This document shows, piece by piece, positions 15,271 through 24,078 of a stretch of DNA of 28,262 bases. Each line of letters starts with the position of its first letter. Within the stretch, counting starts at the first letter, position 1. The position numbers and the translations under genes were made by a program. The notes beneath the pieces are model-generated. The model made no database searches. It saw only the letters and a program-made list of their open reading frames with translations, and was not told the origin of the DNA. The stretch comes from Verrucomicrobiota bacterium (GTDB lineage: Bacteria; Verrucomicrobiota; Verrucomicrobiia; Verrucomicrobiales; Akkermansiaceae): the NCBI GenBank assembly GCA_009885905.1, contig VFJU01000001.1, forward strand, positions 1 to 28,262, in the 5' to 3' direction.

Positions 15271-15885
15271 TTAGATGTCCAAGAAGTTTTGGATCAGTCG
15301 GAGGCCGGCATCTTGGCTTTTTTCTGGATGGAACTGGCATGAAAACAAGTTTCCGCGTTCCACCGCGCCTGCAAATTTTTGAGTGCCGTGCGTCGTGGTA
15401 GCCACCACCGCAGAAAGATCGGTGGGAGCGGGAAAATACGAATGAATATAATAAAAGTAGGGGTCTTCACCAAGCCCTTGCCAAATGCGAGTGGCGCCGC
15501 GAGTGGCGCTTGCCGAATTCCAGCCCATGTGAGGAATTTTGAGCTTGGGCTCATTTTGGAATCGGCGGACTGAGCCCGAGAGGATGGAGAGGCCTTCGGT
15601 TTGTGGCGATTCTTCGCTTGACTCGAATAGAATCTGATAGCCGACACAAATTCCAAAATACGGTTGATCCTCATCGATCCAATTTTTAAGAAACGAGGCT
15701 AGGCCTCGCGTTTCCAGACGCTGCATCGTGTCGCCGAACTCACCTTGTCCGGGTAGCATCAGGTGGGTGGCTCCGCTGGCATCTTCGGGACGGGCGATGA
15801 CGATAGGATCTTGTCCGAGTGATCTCAGGGCATTGGCGACACTGCGAAGGTTGCCGCCGCCGTAGTCAATGAGACCGACTTTCAC
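15271..15885 (-). CDS. hisH: Imidazole glycerol phosphate synthase, glutaminase subunit HisH
   Basis: This 204-residue class I glutamine amidotransferase starts MKVGLIDYGGGNLRSVANAL. The nucleophile is C80 in GICVGYQ (more often GICLGMQ), and the H186/E188 pair lies in QFHPEKSQDAG. The oxyanion-strand segment LPGQGEFGD replaces the usual LPGVGAF; the second G of GQGEF is intact. HisH releases ammonia from glutamine for HisF in histidine biosynthesis. It overlaps hisB by 4 bp and is translationally coupled to it; hisF and hisA are not in the window. It ends convergent with the urease side. Confidence 0.95.
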   Translation of the reverse strand: MKVGLIDYGGGNLRSVANALRSLGQDPIVIARPEDASGATHLMLPGQGEFGDTMQRLETRGLASFLKNWIDEDQPYFGICVGYQILFESSEESPQTEGLSILSGSVRRFQNEPKLKIPHMGWNSASATRGATRIWQGLGEDPYFYYIHSYFPAPTDLSAVVATTTHGTQKFAGAVERGNLFSCQFHPEKSQDAGLRLIQNFLDI

Positions 15886-16475
15886 AGTATTTCTTTTGTG
15901 CTAGGAATTCCGATCACTCGTGGATCGCGCTCACAAGCGTCACGCAGTGCTCGTGCGAGGCCTTTGAAAATTGCTTCGGCGATGTGGTGACCATCCCGGC
16001 CATAGAGTAGTTCGACATGAATATTTGCGCGGAGGTTAGATGTGAGAGCGCGGCAGAACTCCTCGACAAGAGTGAATGGCATGTTAGGTGCAGAAGGAGT
16101 GCCTGCGGGCGCGCGAAACTCCAGATGTGGACGGTTGCTTAAGTCCACGACCACGCGCGCCAGAGCCTCATCCATCGGCAGGTAGCAGCAACCGTAACGT
16201 CGGATCCCTTCTTTGGTGCCTAGTGCTTCACGCAGGCATTCTCCAAGCACGATGCCGGTATCCTCGATGGTGTGATGGAAATCCACGCTGATGTCGCCGA
16301 CGGTCTTAACATCAAGATCAAACAAGCCATGCTTTGAAAAAAGCGTGAGCATGTGGTCGAAAAATGGCACCCCGGTATCGATGGTTGAGACGCCAGATCC
16401 ATCGATGTTTAGTGACATTTCGATAGAAGTCTCTGCGGTCTTGCGATTGCGAGTGGCGGTACGTTTTGTCGACAT
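15882..16475 (-). CDS. hisB: Imidazoleglycerol-phosphate dehydratase HisB
   Basis: This 197-residue IGPD catalyses the sixth step of histidine synthesis with a dimanganese site. Metal-ligand motifs are visible: FFDHMLTLFSKHG, the FHHTIEDTGIVLGE stretch, and GRDGHHIAEAIFKGLARAL. It is the monofunctional form, without the phosphatase domain of enterobacterial HisB. The start is placed at MSTKRTATRNRKTAETSIEM, since an upstream in-frame ATG adds 12 poorly conserved residues. hisB and hisH overlap by 4 bp. Confidence 0.95.
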   Translation of the reverse strand: MSTKRTATRNRKTAETSIEMSLNIDGSGVSTIDTGVPFFDHMLTLFSKHGLFDLDVKTVGDISVDFHHTIEDTGIVLGECLREALGTKEGIRRYGCCYLPMDEALARVVVDLSNRPHLEFRAPAGTPSAPNMPFTLVEEFCRALTSNLRANIHVELLYGRDGHHIAEAIFKGLARALRDACERDPRVIGIPSTKEIL

Positions 16476-16530
16476 AGAAGAATAAGTTAGATTTTCAATC
16501 ATCCGCGGCATGAACCGGATAACATTCAGT

Positions 16531-18714
16531 TCAATGGCTAGGAGACGGAGTGGTGGCAGCTTTTAATGCTTCAGGAGTTGAAACAATGATAGGCTCATTT
16601 TTACCGATGATAATCTTGATCGACGCTGGAGGTAACTTGTCGCTTGCATTTGCGGCACGGCGTTGGATCAGCTTGAGTGGGAGTCGTTCCACTGAGAGTC
16701 TTAGTTCGGGTGAAACTGCTGCATCGACGATGACAGTGATTTTATTTTCCCGCGCAAGCGTGGCCAGCAGGAGGTCCGTGTGTATGGTGGGGCGCTCGCT
16801 AGAAAAAGAGGGCAGGGGAGTACTGAGAGTGGAGAAGGTGCTTACTAACGGGCGCTGGCGTTCCTTGAGCCTGAGTTCTGCGGATGAAAAAAGCCCCGCC
16901 GTAGAGTCTTCAAACAACATGACTAAATCGGTGATGGGTAAATCAATAATTTTTGCGTCATCGGGGCATTCTTTAAGATACTCGGCATCGGTGAAAAGTT
17001 CTGCTGCGGTGGTGGCAAGATTTTCGCACCAGTCAAGCCATGTTTCATCCGAGGTGATGGACGAAACATCGAGCACTGCTTGAAGTGCTAGAGCATATAG
17101 AAACGCACGGCCTTCACCGATGGAGCTGGGAGCGCTTTGCGAAAACATCCTCAGTCTGGGACCGTCGGTGAATGCAGTGCGTGCTTTGCTGAGAAGACTA
17201 ACTGCTTTTTCGCGGAATATTTCATCACCCGTAATTTCAAAGGCCGCTGCGTAGGCGGAGACCATTCTGAAAGTTGCTCCTGCTTGAGGACAATCGTCGG
17301 GGACATTGGAACCTAAGCGAGTGCTACGAACTTTGAGAAGAGTCTTGCGAACTTGCTCATAGCGCGGGGCAAATGTCTCGAGCGGTTGCCCCAGGTCCTC
17401 GGCGATTTGTGCTACAGACTTATTGATGCTGATACTGTTGCAGCGAAAATATTCACGCATGGGATCGGTGTCGGAAGGAAGATTTCCTAGGCCCTTCATT
17501 CCTGTCACTGCGATCCACCATGCAGCGTCTTCAGGTGAAAGTTCTTTGTTGATATCTTCTGTTTTCCAAAGCCAAGAGATTGGATCGGACACCGGAGCCA
17601 AGCCCACGGCAAACAATCCATCCGAGGTTTTGAAAGTTTTTTCCGCGAAGGAAATTACCTCGAGGGCTTTAGAGAGAGCTTGTGGGTCGCCCGTTGCGCG
17701 GTATCCATCTATCAGTGCGACAGCCACCCGAGCTTGAGTTCCGCAATCACGATAAAATGTAGGAAGGGACCAAGACGTCGACATACGTGAAGTGAAAACG
17801 CCGCCTTCGAGTGGATCAAACATGGCGCTTTGTAATAGATCTGTTAGTAGTCCAGTGGTGGTTTGTTTGCAACGCAAACGAATGTCTTGGGGAAGGCTTG
17901 GTGCTATCGATGCTGTGGCGAGGAGGCTGATCGCGCTTGAAGGAAAGAGGCCTCCAGATTCGTCAAACGTGTGAGAGAATGGATCATACAGCGAAATGAG
18001 TTGCCTGAGAGCAATGATGACGTCTTCGGCGGGATTTTGGCTCATCACCTTGGTGTTTTTACGCTCGCTGATTCGTCCACGGCGGCCAGAGTTATCTATT
18101 GCGCTGTTTTTTAAAACATAGGCTGAGTCTTCGCTCCACATCCGAGAGATCATTGAGTTAGATCCGTTGAATAGTTCGGACACCGTCACCGAGTTAGAGG
18201 GAGGCACGGGGATCCATGCGACTGGATTACCAGCGGGCGTTAGCCAAACAAATAGGGGTAACTGAAGACCGCGTTTAATTTCGGCACACAAGTCAGCGGT
18301 TAGAATACCAACTTCGTGCGCGGCATCTCCATCGACGAGCACCGGGATAAAGTTATTATTGATCATATCCACGATTGCAGTGTTGCTCGCCAAATCTGTG
18401 AGGACTCGCTGAAATCCAGGTTGTTGCGGTATCACGATCACCGCAAGAACCAGACGGTTGGCTTTTTTTGCCAAGGACATGGATTCTTGGGTCCATGGTT
18501 GCCAGTGAATCGGTGAATTGGCTTGGCTCTTGTAAACAGGACCTGGAAAGGCTCCCAGTTCGTTCGATAGGACGGTGTTGGCCATCACCGGCTTGGTGGT
18601 CGATGATTTTGCGGCTTCTTCGTTTGAGCGTTTGCGGCATGCGTTAGCTACTAAAAGTAAGCCGCAAAGGACGCCCGCCATAGCGAGTCGACCAAAAGAA
18701 TTTGGTTGGTTCAT
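16531..18714 (-). CDS. Putative lipoprotein of the YyaL/DUF255 (thioredoxin plus six-hairpin) family, degenerate
   Basis: The protein has 727 residues. A hydrophobic N-terminus ends in VANAC (C26), an acceptable though imperfect lipobox, so it is probably exported and lipid-anchored. The segment SPIHWQPWTQESMSLAKKAN recalls the NPVDWYPWGEEA start of the thioredoxin-like DUF255 domain, and a cis-proline loop is visible at QLPLFVWLTPAGNP. The CHWCH motif expected near residues 95-100 is replaced by IVIPQQPGFQ, so no redox activity is expected. The middle contains SLYDPFSHTFDESGGLFPSS and FDPLEGGVFTSRMSTSWSLP, which mirror the (alpha/alpha)6-barrel part of YyaL/SPATA20 proteins. The C-terminal ~90 residues are rich in S/P and have a thioredoxin-like IKIIIG strand. 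Substrate and role are unknown. It stands alone, 55 bp upstream of hisB. Confidence 0.6.
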   Translation of the reverse strand: MNQPNSFGRLAMAGVLCGLLLVANACRKRSNEEAAKSSTTKPVMANTVLSNELGAFPGPVYKSQANSPIHWQPWTQESMSLAKKANRLVLAVIVIPQQPGFQRVLTDLASNTAIVDMINNNFIPVLVDGDAAHEVGILTADLCAEIKRGLQLPLFVWLTPAGNPVAWIPVPPSNSVTVSELFNGSNSMISRMWSEDSAYVLKNSAIDNSGRRGRISERKNTKVMSQNPAEDVIIALRQLISLYDPFSHTFDESGGLFPSSAISLLATASIAPSLPQDIRLRCKQTTTGLLTDLLQSAMFDPLEGGVFTSRMSTSWSLPTFYRDCGTQARVAVALIDGYRATGDPQALSKALEVISFAEKTFKTSDGLFAVGLAPVSDPISWLWKTEDINKELSPEDAAWWIAVTGMKGLGNLPSDTDPMREYFRCNSISINKSVAQIAEDLGQPLETFAPRYEQVRKTLLKVRSTRLGSNVPDDCPQAGATFRMVSAYAAAFEITGDEIFREKAVSLLSKARTAFTDGPRLRMFSQSAPSSIGEGRAFLYALALQAVLDVSSITSDETWLDWCENLATTAAELFTDAEYLKECPDDAKIIDLPITDLVMLFEDSTAGLFSSAELRLKERQRPLVSTFSTLSTPLPSFSSERPTIHTDLLLATLARENKITVIVDAAVSPELRLSVERLPLKLIQRRAANASDKLPPASIKIIIGKNEPIIVSTPEALKAATTPSPSH

Positions 18715-18831
18715 GATGTTTTTTAGAATGCGAAATGACCGTTATATGACTTACCGCGACAGCATCTTGAAGAAAAGACTTCCGATGTGGCAAGCTGAAG
18801 CTACCGTAACGCAACAATTCCCTAGCTACGA

Positions 18832-19623
18832 GTGATTAGTATTGCTGTTTCCAGTCAAAAAGGAGGGGTGGGTAAAACCACCGTTTCCATCAACCTCGCC
18901 CACTCCTTCGCACGCGCGGGGGTGAAAACTCTGCTTGTCGATGCTGATCCTCAAGGGTCTGTCGGACTTTCTCTGACTCGTCAATCTCGCTTGCTTGCGG
19001 GGTTTTACGACTATCTAGCAGATCCTGGCATTCCCTTGGAGCGCTTAATCGTGCCGACTCGTCTCGAGACTTTTTCGCTTGTGGCCAGTGGTCAAGCGAG
19101 TGACTACGAAACCGGAGGAGGGGGTATGGGTGCGCATTTGTCGCGAGTCCGTTCATTTTTGCGCAGCGTCGCGGCCAAGGGATTTGACCTGTGCTTGCTC
19201 GACACCGCGGCTGGTCTCTTCGGTGTTACGGGGGACGTCATCGCCTCCAGTGATGCGATCATGATTCCACAGCAAGCCGAACCACTTGGAATTCGATCGG
19301 TGCCGAAGTTGTTAGAAGGATTGAGCCGTTTAAGAGTCATGAATCCTCAGCTAACGGTGCTCGGTGTGTGTCTAACGATGGTGCAGAACGATCTAGCAGA
19401 AAGTATGGAGGCCTCAGTTGCTTTACGTCAGTTGTTGCCCCCGGAAATGGTTTTCCAAACTCAGATCCCTCGCGATGGTTTGTTTGTTAGAGCCAGCGCA
19501 CGTGGCCTGCCTATTGGTGTCCTAGAAGATGGGGCCGGAGCTCAAGTGGTTTTCGATTCATTGAGAATGGAAATTGAAGCAAAATTTGAACCACGTAGCG
19601 GCAATCAAGCCGCCCAAGGCTGA
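18832..19623 (+). CDS. ParA/MinD-type ATPase
   Basis: This 263-residue deviant-Walker ATPase starts with GTG. The P-loop is SSQKGGVGKTT with the signature lysine K10 and catalytic K15; the switch I region is LLVDADPQGSVG (D39), and Walker B is DLCLLDTAAG. It closely follows the Soj/ParA pattern. No ParB gene, no parS-like site and no min gene lies nearby, so it is an orphan ParA of the type that positions protein cargo rather than chromosomes. The last base of its TGA forms the start of the next gene (TGATG), so the two are translationally coupled. The downstream Roadblock-like protein is the likely partner. Confidence 0.9.
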   Translation: MISIAVSSQKGGVGKTTVSINLAHSFARAGVKTLLVDADPQGSVGLSLTRQSRLLAGFYDYLADPGIPLERLIVPTRLETFSLVASGQASDYETGGGGMGAHLSRVRSFLRSVAAKGFDLCLLDTAAGLFGVTGDVIASSDAIMIPQQAEPLGIRSVPKLLEGLSRLRVMNPQLTVLGVCLTMVQNDLAESMEASVALRQLLPPEMVFQTQIPRDGLFVRASARGLPIGVLEDGAGAQVVFDSLRMEIEAKFEPRSGNQAAQG

Positions 19624-20324
19624 TGGACCCGATTTATCCATGGCTTGATCCCGTTGAGGTGAAGCGTTTGGCAGAGTCGCTGCTCAAGCCACTTCGTCAA
19701 CCGAATTTAAAAGTCGCCGATGCCGGATTCGACGCAGGCTTTGTGGGTTATGCCACGGGTTCATCCTCTCAGGCCAAAGCTCCTGTCGTCGTTTCGTCGC
19801 TGGAAATTCCAGCATTGGTGATGCCCTCGCCTGCGCATGATCTTAGCTCTGATCCATTTGCTGTTACAGATATGATTTCCCCTGCGCCGCCAGCCTTGGA
19901 GCCGACCCCGACCCCAGTCGTCGAGCGCGTGGTTGCCCCGCCAGTTGAGGAAACCAAGGCGGTTGTTCGCGTTCCTTTTCAAGAAAGCGTAATTCGTTTT
20001 CGCGATTGGATGCGGGAAAATTTTGCGGCGACAGGGATTTTCATTCTCGATCGCGAGGGCGAGGTTCTTTTTGAGGACGGCCATCAGGGACGACTGCATT
20101 TCCTCGCACGCAGTTTGGCGATGGCGCCGCGTAGTCCTGGTGTTGGGTCAGGCAATGTGCACGTCAAAATCGGCGCGGGATCGATGTTGGAAATCATTCC
20201 AGTGGATTCGCCTCACGGTCGGATGGTTCTGGGTGCTGTGGTACCGGAAGCGCTGGTCCCTAGTTCGGTGATGGTGGTGATGGATGCTCTTTCTCAGATT
20301 GCTTCTCTGCAGTCGTCTCCTTGA
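19623..20324 (+). CDS. Protein with C-terminal Roadblock/LC7-like domain, partner of ParA-like ATPase
   Basis: This 233-residue protein has three parts. Residues 1-45 are a small helical head (PWLDPVEVKRLAESLLKPLR). Residues 46-120 are a low-complexity linker rich in P, A, S and V (for example PAPPALEPTPTPVVERVV). Residues ~121-230 form a domain with FAATGIFILDREGEVLFED, LARSLAMAP, VHVKIGAGSMLEIIPVDS and GRMVLGAVVPEALVPSSVMV, matching the beta-alpha-beta-beta-beta-alpha pattern of Roadblock/LC7 (MglB-like) proteins. It shares one base pair of the ATG/TGA with the ParA gene. A short basic N-terminal helix is a common way to engage ParA, so it may act as adaptor or ATPase activator. Domain assignment is by pattern only. 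Confidence 0.55.
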   Translation: MDPIYPWLDPVEVKRLAESLLKPLRQPNLKVADAGFDAGFVGYATGSSSQAKAPVVVSSLEIPALVMPSPAHDLSSDPFAVTDMISPAPPALEPTPTPVVERVVAPPVEETKAVVRVPFQESVIRFRDWMRENFAATGIFILDREGEVLFEDGHQGRLHFLARSLAMAPRSPGVGSGNVHVKIGAGSMLEIIPVDSPHGRMVLGAVVPEALVPSSVMVVMDALSQIASLQSSP

Positions 20325-20337
20325 AAGCTTGTCCCAT

Positions 20338-23300
20338 CTAACGGGTTTCTCGGTTCTGCCGAGAAATGATCAGTGTGGAAAGCATCCCACAACCGATGAT
20401 GACTGCCGCTAAAACAAATCCGCAGTAACGTTGGGTATCCATTTCATCGTCCCGTTCCACATAGTCTTGCTTGGAGGTTCCCTTTTTTAAAGGCATAAAA
20501 GGAATGGGTTTTCTTAAAGCATGGAAGACAAATCGTCGTTCGGTGTCTCGGTAGTCGTTGCGAAATGTCTCGGCTTCTCTAACTATTAGATCAATGCGGT
20601 CGTTGACAAAAAACTCAGATGCTGGGCGCGCTTTTGGATCGTTATCAGGCCAAATTTTCATTGTCTCGACCTCGGTTCTGGATCCCGTGCTGGCGGTGCG
20701 TCGGATGCGGCTGACGAGGTTTGCGGCGTCTTCTCTGGACGACGCTCCGGAAGCAAGCAGTCGGCGAAGACCTTCCTTGCTGAGCTCAAATCGCTCGGAC
20801 TGCTCGGGGGTCATCGGAGTCAGTTGAGAGCGGTTACGGTCGATCCTTCGCTGGAGGCGTAATCGTTCGAGTTCGAAGGGGTTGCGAGTGGCTTGATCCG
20901 TGATCATTGCCTCGTAGGCGTAGCGCAGCGGCATGATCGCAGCGGGAAGGGGGATTCCGCCTCGATCGCGAGCGTGTGCCGTATTTCCGAAAAGACTTTG
21001 ATTCATCTCGCGGTATGGGACGAGGGCGCCTGCTAGAAGCATTTGCGGGACGAGGAGGAGAGGCACTGCGGTGAGTGCTGCGCGTTCGGTATTCACGCTG
21101 GCAGAAACGACCAATGCCATGGATGTCCCGGTCCATGCTGTTAGAGTCATCCACATCCAGAGGTATGGCAGCATTCCGTCTATTTCTAAAAAGTAATTTC
21201 CCACCACCAAGTAAACGAAGCACTGGACGCCGCCGACCAATCCGAGAGCTGCCAGCTTCGCTACGACGTATGAGCTTGCGCCGGGTTGACAATTGCGTTC
21301 GCGCCGGAGGACTGGGCGATCGCGTAAGACCTCTGTTGCTGAATTGGTTAGACCTAAGAACATCGCGACCGTTGCGCTCAGGAACAAGTAGGCAGGGATG
21401 TGCAGCGCGGTGGAGAAATGATAGGGGCCCTCTGCTGAGGATCTTAGCGTGATGGAAATGAGTGCGGCCAGGAGCGGAGCTTCCAAGCAAGTGCTGTAAA
21501 TGGTCCCGCGGTTTCTTAGCTTAGAGAGTAATGAGCGGATGAAGTGAGTGGCGAAGACGGCCAGCACGGCGTGAAACCGCCGCGCAGGCTTGGGCGGCAC
21601 GGGCAACCGTTCAATTTCAGAGCTTTCGCTAATTATCGATTCAGTGTGCCCGCCGAGTTGTAGCGACTGCATCAGGGTCAAACTTTCGAAGCGTTCTTGC
21701 CAGAATGAGGAGGGAAAGCGTCGTGCAGCTCCAGTGTTAGATCCACCGCCGATCGCACTCAAGGGTGTTTCTAAAACATCAAAAACAAAGTCCGCGCCTA
21801 GCGGTGATTTTGCACTGACTGATGGGTGCGAAATCGCGAGTTCCTCACACGCATCTCTGAAGTAGCCGACCATTTCTGCTGGCGTCCCAAAGTAGGCCAT
21901 GCGCCCGCCGCTATCTAGCAGGAGAACTTTGTCGAAAAGTCGTAGCACATTAGCACCAGGACGGTGCAGTGAGGCGACGACGATTTTTTCGCGGGCCAAC
22001 GAGCGCAATGTTTCGGCAACGTGTTCGGCGTCTTTCGATGACAGACCCGAGATTGGCTCATCGAATATAAATACCTCCGCACGACTGCCGAGATCCATTC
22101 CTAGATTGAGACGGCTTCTTTCGCCACCGGAAATCGTTTTTTCACCTGGCGATCCCACCCTGCTTTGGGCGATGGATTGCAGTCCAAGCTCGGCTAGCAT
22201 GCTGTCCACTCGGCGCTCGTGTTCTGCTAGTGAGAGAGCAGGCCGGCGGATTGTTACGGCGTGGCGCAAGTGTTCGCGCACGGTGAGTTGTGGACTGAGC
22301 GCCTCTTCTTGTGGCATGTACGAGATAAACGGCACGAGATGTTCGCGCCGTTTGTAGAGGTTGATGCCGTTCAATCGTATCTTTCCTCGCGTCGGTGCGC
22401 GCTGGCCTGAGAGCACTGCGAGTAAGGTACTTTTACCACTGCCACTCGGGCCGATAATGCAGAGCATTTCACCGCGTTTTACATCGAATGTTAGATGATC
22501 CAGCGCACGTGCATCTGGTGAGAAATTGTAGACCAAGTCTTCCACTTGGAGTGACTCGATGAGCGTCCGTTCCTCGTCCAGAAATCCTTCTCGGAAACGG
22601 CAGCGGACGGATTGGCTGCCTGATAGACGAATGAGCGATCCGTCCCGCAGCGTTGCGGTTTGACGCACTTGAATGCCGTCGACTAAGATTGGTCCGTGAC
22701 TTTCTTGGACGATTAATTCGCCTTCTGCGCGTTCTGCATCGTAGCGGATAAAGAGAACGGCTTTAGGTGAAAGCTTTGGTCCTAACAATAAATCGCCAGA
22801 TGAAAGTGCTGAGGCATCATTGGACACGAGGTATTCTTGGCGGTCGCCGGCCAAGCGAAATCGTCGAGCTTTTTGGGTGGCCTTGCGGCGGAGCTCATTG
22901 ATCGAAAGGCTAAATCCGAGGGAGTCACCGAGTCGTTCGTGATTGCGGCAGGTGACTACGTCGCCTTTCAGCAGCGGTCCCCGTCCGCCCGCATGCAGAT
23001 CGGTATCCCGCAGCGCTTCGATCTCGGCTTCTAGGCCGAAGCGAACGCGTAACGAGCTTTGGCGTGAGCGTGTGCGTTCGGCATTGAGACCAGAATCACC
23101 GAGTTCGAGATAGAGAGAGGGTGAATTTCCAGTGCGTTTGAAGTCGAGGAAAAACATCAAGTCCTCGTGGCTGAGAGACCATCCGGGAACGACCAGCGGT
23201 TGTCGCTCGCGCATTCTGAGAAACGAACCGGATTCCACCGAGCGACCACGAATCCACAGCGGTTCGACCCCAGTATTTCGCACGAGGATTAAATCGCCGG

Positions 23301-23946
23301 CACGGTAGACTCGGAACTGGTGACCGTTCGCGGCGGGCGGTAATAAAACATCTGCACCGCTGCTGCCGAAGATCAATCGCTCGAAGGGTAACTCCTCATC
23401 CGTTGTTCCATCCGCATCGCCACGCATTTCTCGCAGAATCGCGGTGCCATAATCTGGACGACCCATCCGCCGCATGAAAATTTCAAAGCTCGTTCGGTTA
23501 CGTTCCGATCGTCCAGCGGCATCGACGAGCGTGAATAGTTGAAGTCCTAACGCAAGTTTTTCGAGATCGTCAAAACTATCCTTCAGTTCGGCGGCGAGTC
23601 CTTGTAGGGGCTGTGGATTTCTAACTGCTCGCTGAAGTCGTCGCGCCAACCAGCCGTGGTCCACTTCGGGAAATGCACTTCGCAGCATATCGAGGATTAA
23701 GTCCGCCTCTAGCGAGCTCAGCGCGTCGTCCAGTGTTGCAAATGCGGCAAAGGCATCCACCAAGACGCCGACGTGCGCGTCTGTTCCAGGTCGCAAGGCT
23801 CGGAGGCGCCCCACCCCGGGGATCGCCCGTAGCCAGCGCAGTTTGCGAAGCCAGCGTGCCCGGCTTTGTGGGAGTTCGGGTTGGTCTTTTTGCTGCGAAG
23901 GTGATTCCACTTGGCTTTTATTGGCAGGTCGACGCCCCACCTGCAA
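20338..23946 (-). CDS. ABCG-type ABC transporter with TerB-like and FHA-like N-terminal regions
   Basis: This 1202-residue half-transporter is of unusual layout. Residues ~55-175 look like a helical TerB-like region (LVDAFAAFATLDDALSSLEA onward). Residues ~195-460 are beta-rich, with an FHA-like unit at ~370-455 (ILVDGIQV and LRDGSLIRLSG). The nucleotide-binding domain follows: Walker A GPSGSGKST (499-507), Q546, signature ISGGE (605-609), Walker B VFIFDEP (625-631) and H661. Residues ~800-1000 contain several hydrophobic spans typical of ABC2/White-type permeases, then a ~170-residue soluble region with a final helix at the C-terminus. Export of a lipid, polymer or other compound is possible; phosphothreonine binding by the FHA-like unit could gate it. 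It converges with the ParA/Roadblock pair (13 bp gap) and diverges from ftsH. Substrate unknown. Confidence 0.75.
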   Translation of the reverse strand: MQVGRRPANKSQVESPSQQKDQPELPQSRARWLRKLRWLRAIPGVGRLRALRPGTDAHVGVLVDAFAAFATLDDALSSLEADLILDMLRSAFPEVDHGWLARRLQRAVRNPQPLQGLAAELKDSFDDLEKLALGLQLFTLVDAAGRSERNRTSFEIFMRRMGRPDYGTAILREMRGDADGTTDEELPFERLIFGSSGADVLLPPAANGHQFRVYRAGDLILVRNTGVEPLWIRGRSVESGSFLRMRERQPLVVPGWSLSHEDLMFFLDFKRTGNSPSLYLELGDSGLNAERTRSRQSSLRVRFGLEAEIEALRDTDLHAGGRGPLLKGDVVTCRNHERLGDSLGFSLSINELRRKATQKARRFRLAGDRQEYLVSNDASALSSGDLLLGPKLSPKAVLFIRYDAERAEGELIVQESHGPILVDGIQVRQTATLRDGSLIRLSGSQSVRCRFREGFLDEERTLIESLQVEDLVYNFSPDARALDHLTFDVKRGEMLCIIGPSGSGKSTLLAVLSGQRAPTRGKIRLNGINLYKRREHLVPFISYMPQEEALSPQLTVREHLRHAVTIRRPALSLAEHERRVDSMLAELGLQSIAQSRVGSPGEKTISGGERSRLNLGMDLGSRAEVFIFDEPISGLSSKDAEHVAETLRSLAREKIVVASLHRPGANVLRLFDKVLLLDSGGRMAYFGTPAEMVGYFRDACEELAISHPSVSAKSPLGADFVFDVLETPLSAIGGGSNTGAARRFPSSFWQERFESLTLMQSLQLGGHTESIISESSEIERLPVPPKPARRFHAVLAVFATHFIRSLLSKLRNRGTIYSTCLEAPLLAALISITLRSSAEGPYHFSTALHIPAYLFLSATVAMFLGLTNSATEVLRDRPVLRRERNCQPGASSYVVAKLAALGLVGGVQCFVYLVVGNYFLEIDGMLPYLWMWMTLTAWTGTSMALVVSASVNTERAALTAVPLLLVPQMLLAGALVPYREMNQSLFGNTAHARDRGGIPLPAAIMPLRYAYEAMITDQATRNPFELERLRLQRRIDRNRSQLTPMTPEQSERFELSKEGLRRLLASGASSREDAANLVSRIRRTASTGSRTEVETMKIWPDNDPKARPASEFFVNDRIDLIVREAETFRNDYRDTERRFVFHALRKPIPFMPLKKGTSKQDYVERDDEMDTQRYCGFVLAAVIIGCGMLSTLIISRQNRETR
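20346..20366. other. Perfect 8-bp hairpin at the convergent gene junction
   Basis: TTTCTCGG and CCGAGAAA pair around a 5-nt loop. The hairpin lies in the last codons of the ABC transporter gene, 21 bp beyond the stop of the Roadblock-like gene. It could stop transcription arriving from the plus-strand pair, but no T-run follows, so terminator function is uncertain. Confidence 0.35.
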
Positions 23947-24078
23947 GACTCACCGAAAAAAGGGGTTTGCTTTTCATGCCAATCCGCTATTCTTCTTCAT
24001 GCCACCATGACAGGGAGGCGCGAATTTCATTCGAGCCCGTCTCATTCTTCCGTCTCGGTTGGTTTCTTATCGTAAAAT

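Noticed and set aside
15085..15342. 85-codon plus-strand open frame between ureD and hisH
   Set aside because: It begins inside the 60-bp repeat, overlaps the secure 3' end of hisH on the other strand, and matches no family I recognise.
18715..18831. parS-like centromere site near the ParA gene
   Set aside because: No TGTTTCACGTGAAACA-like palindrome is present in this spacer or nearby, and there is no parB gene.
18715..18831. Sigma-54-like TGGCAAG box before the ParA gene
   Set aside because: The GG to GC distance is 11 bp instead of 12 and the -12 box is poor.
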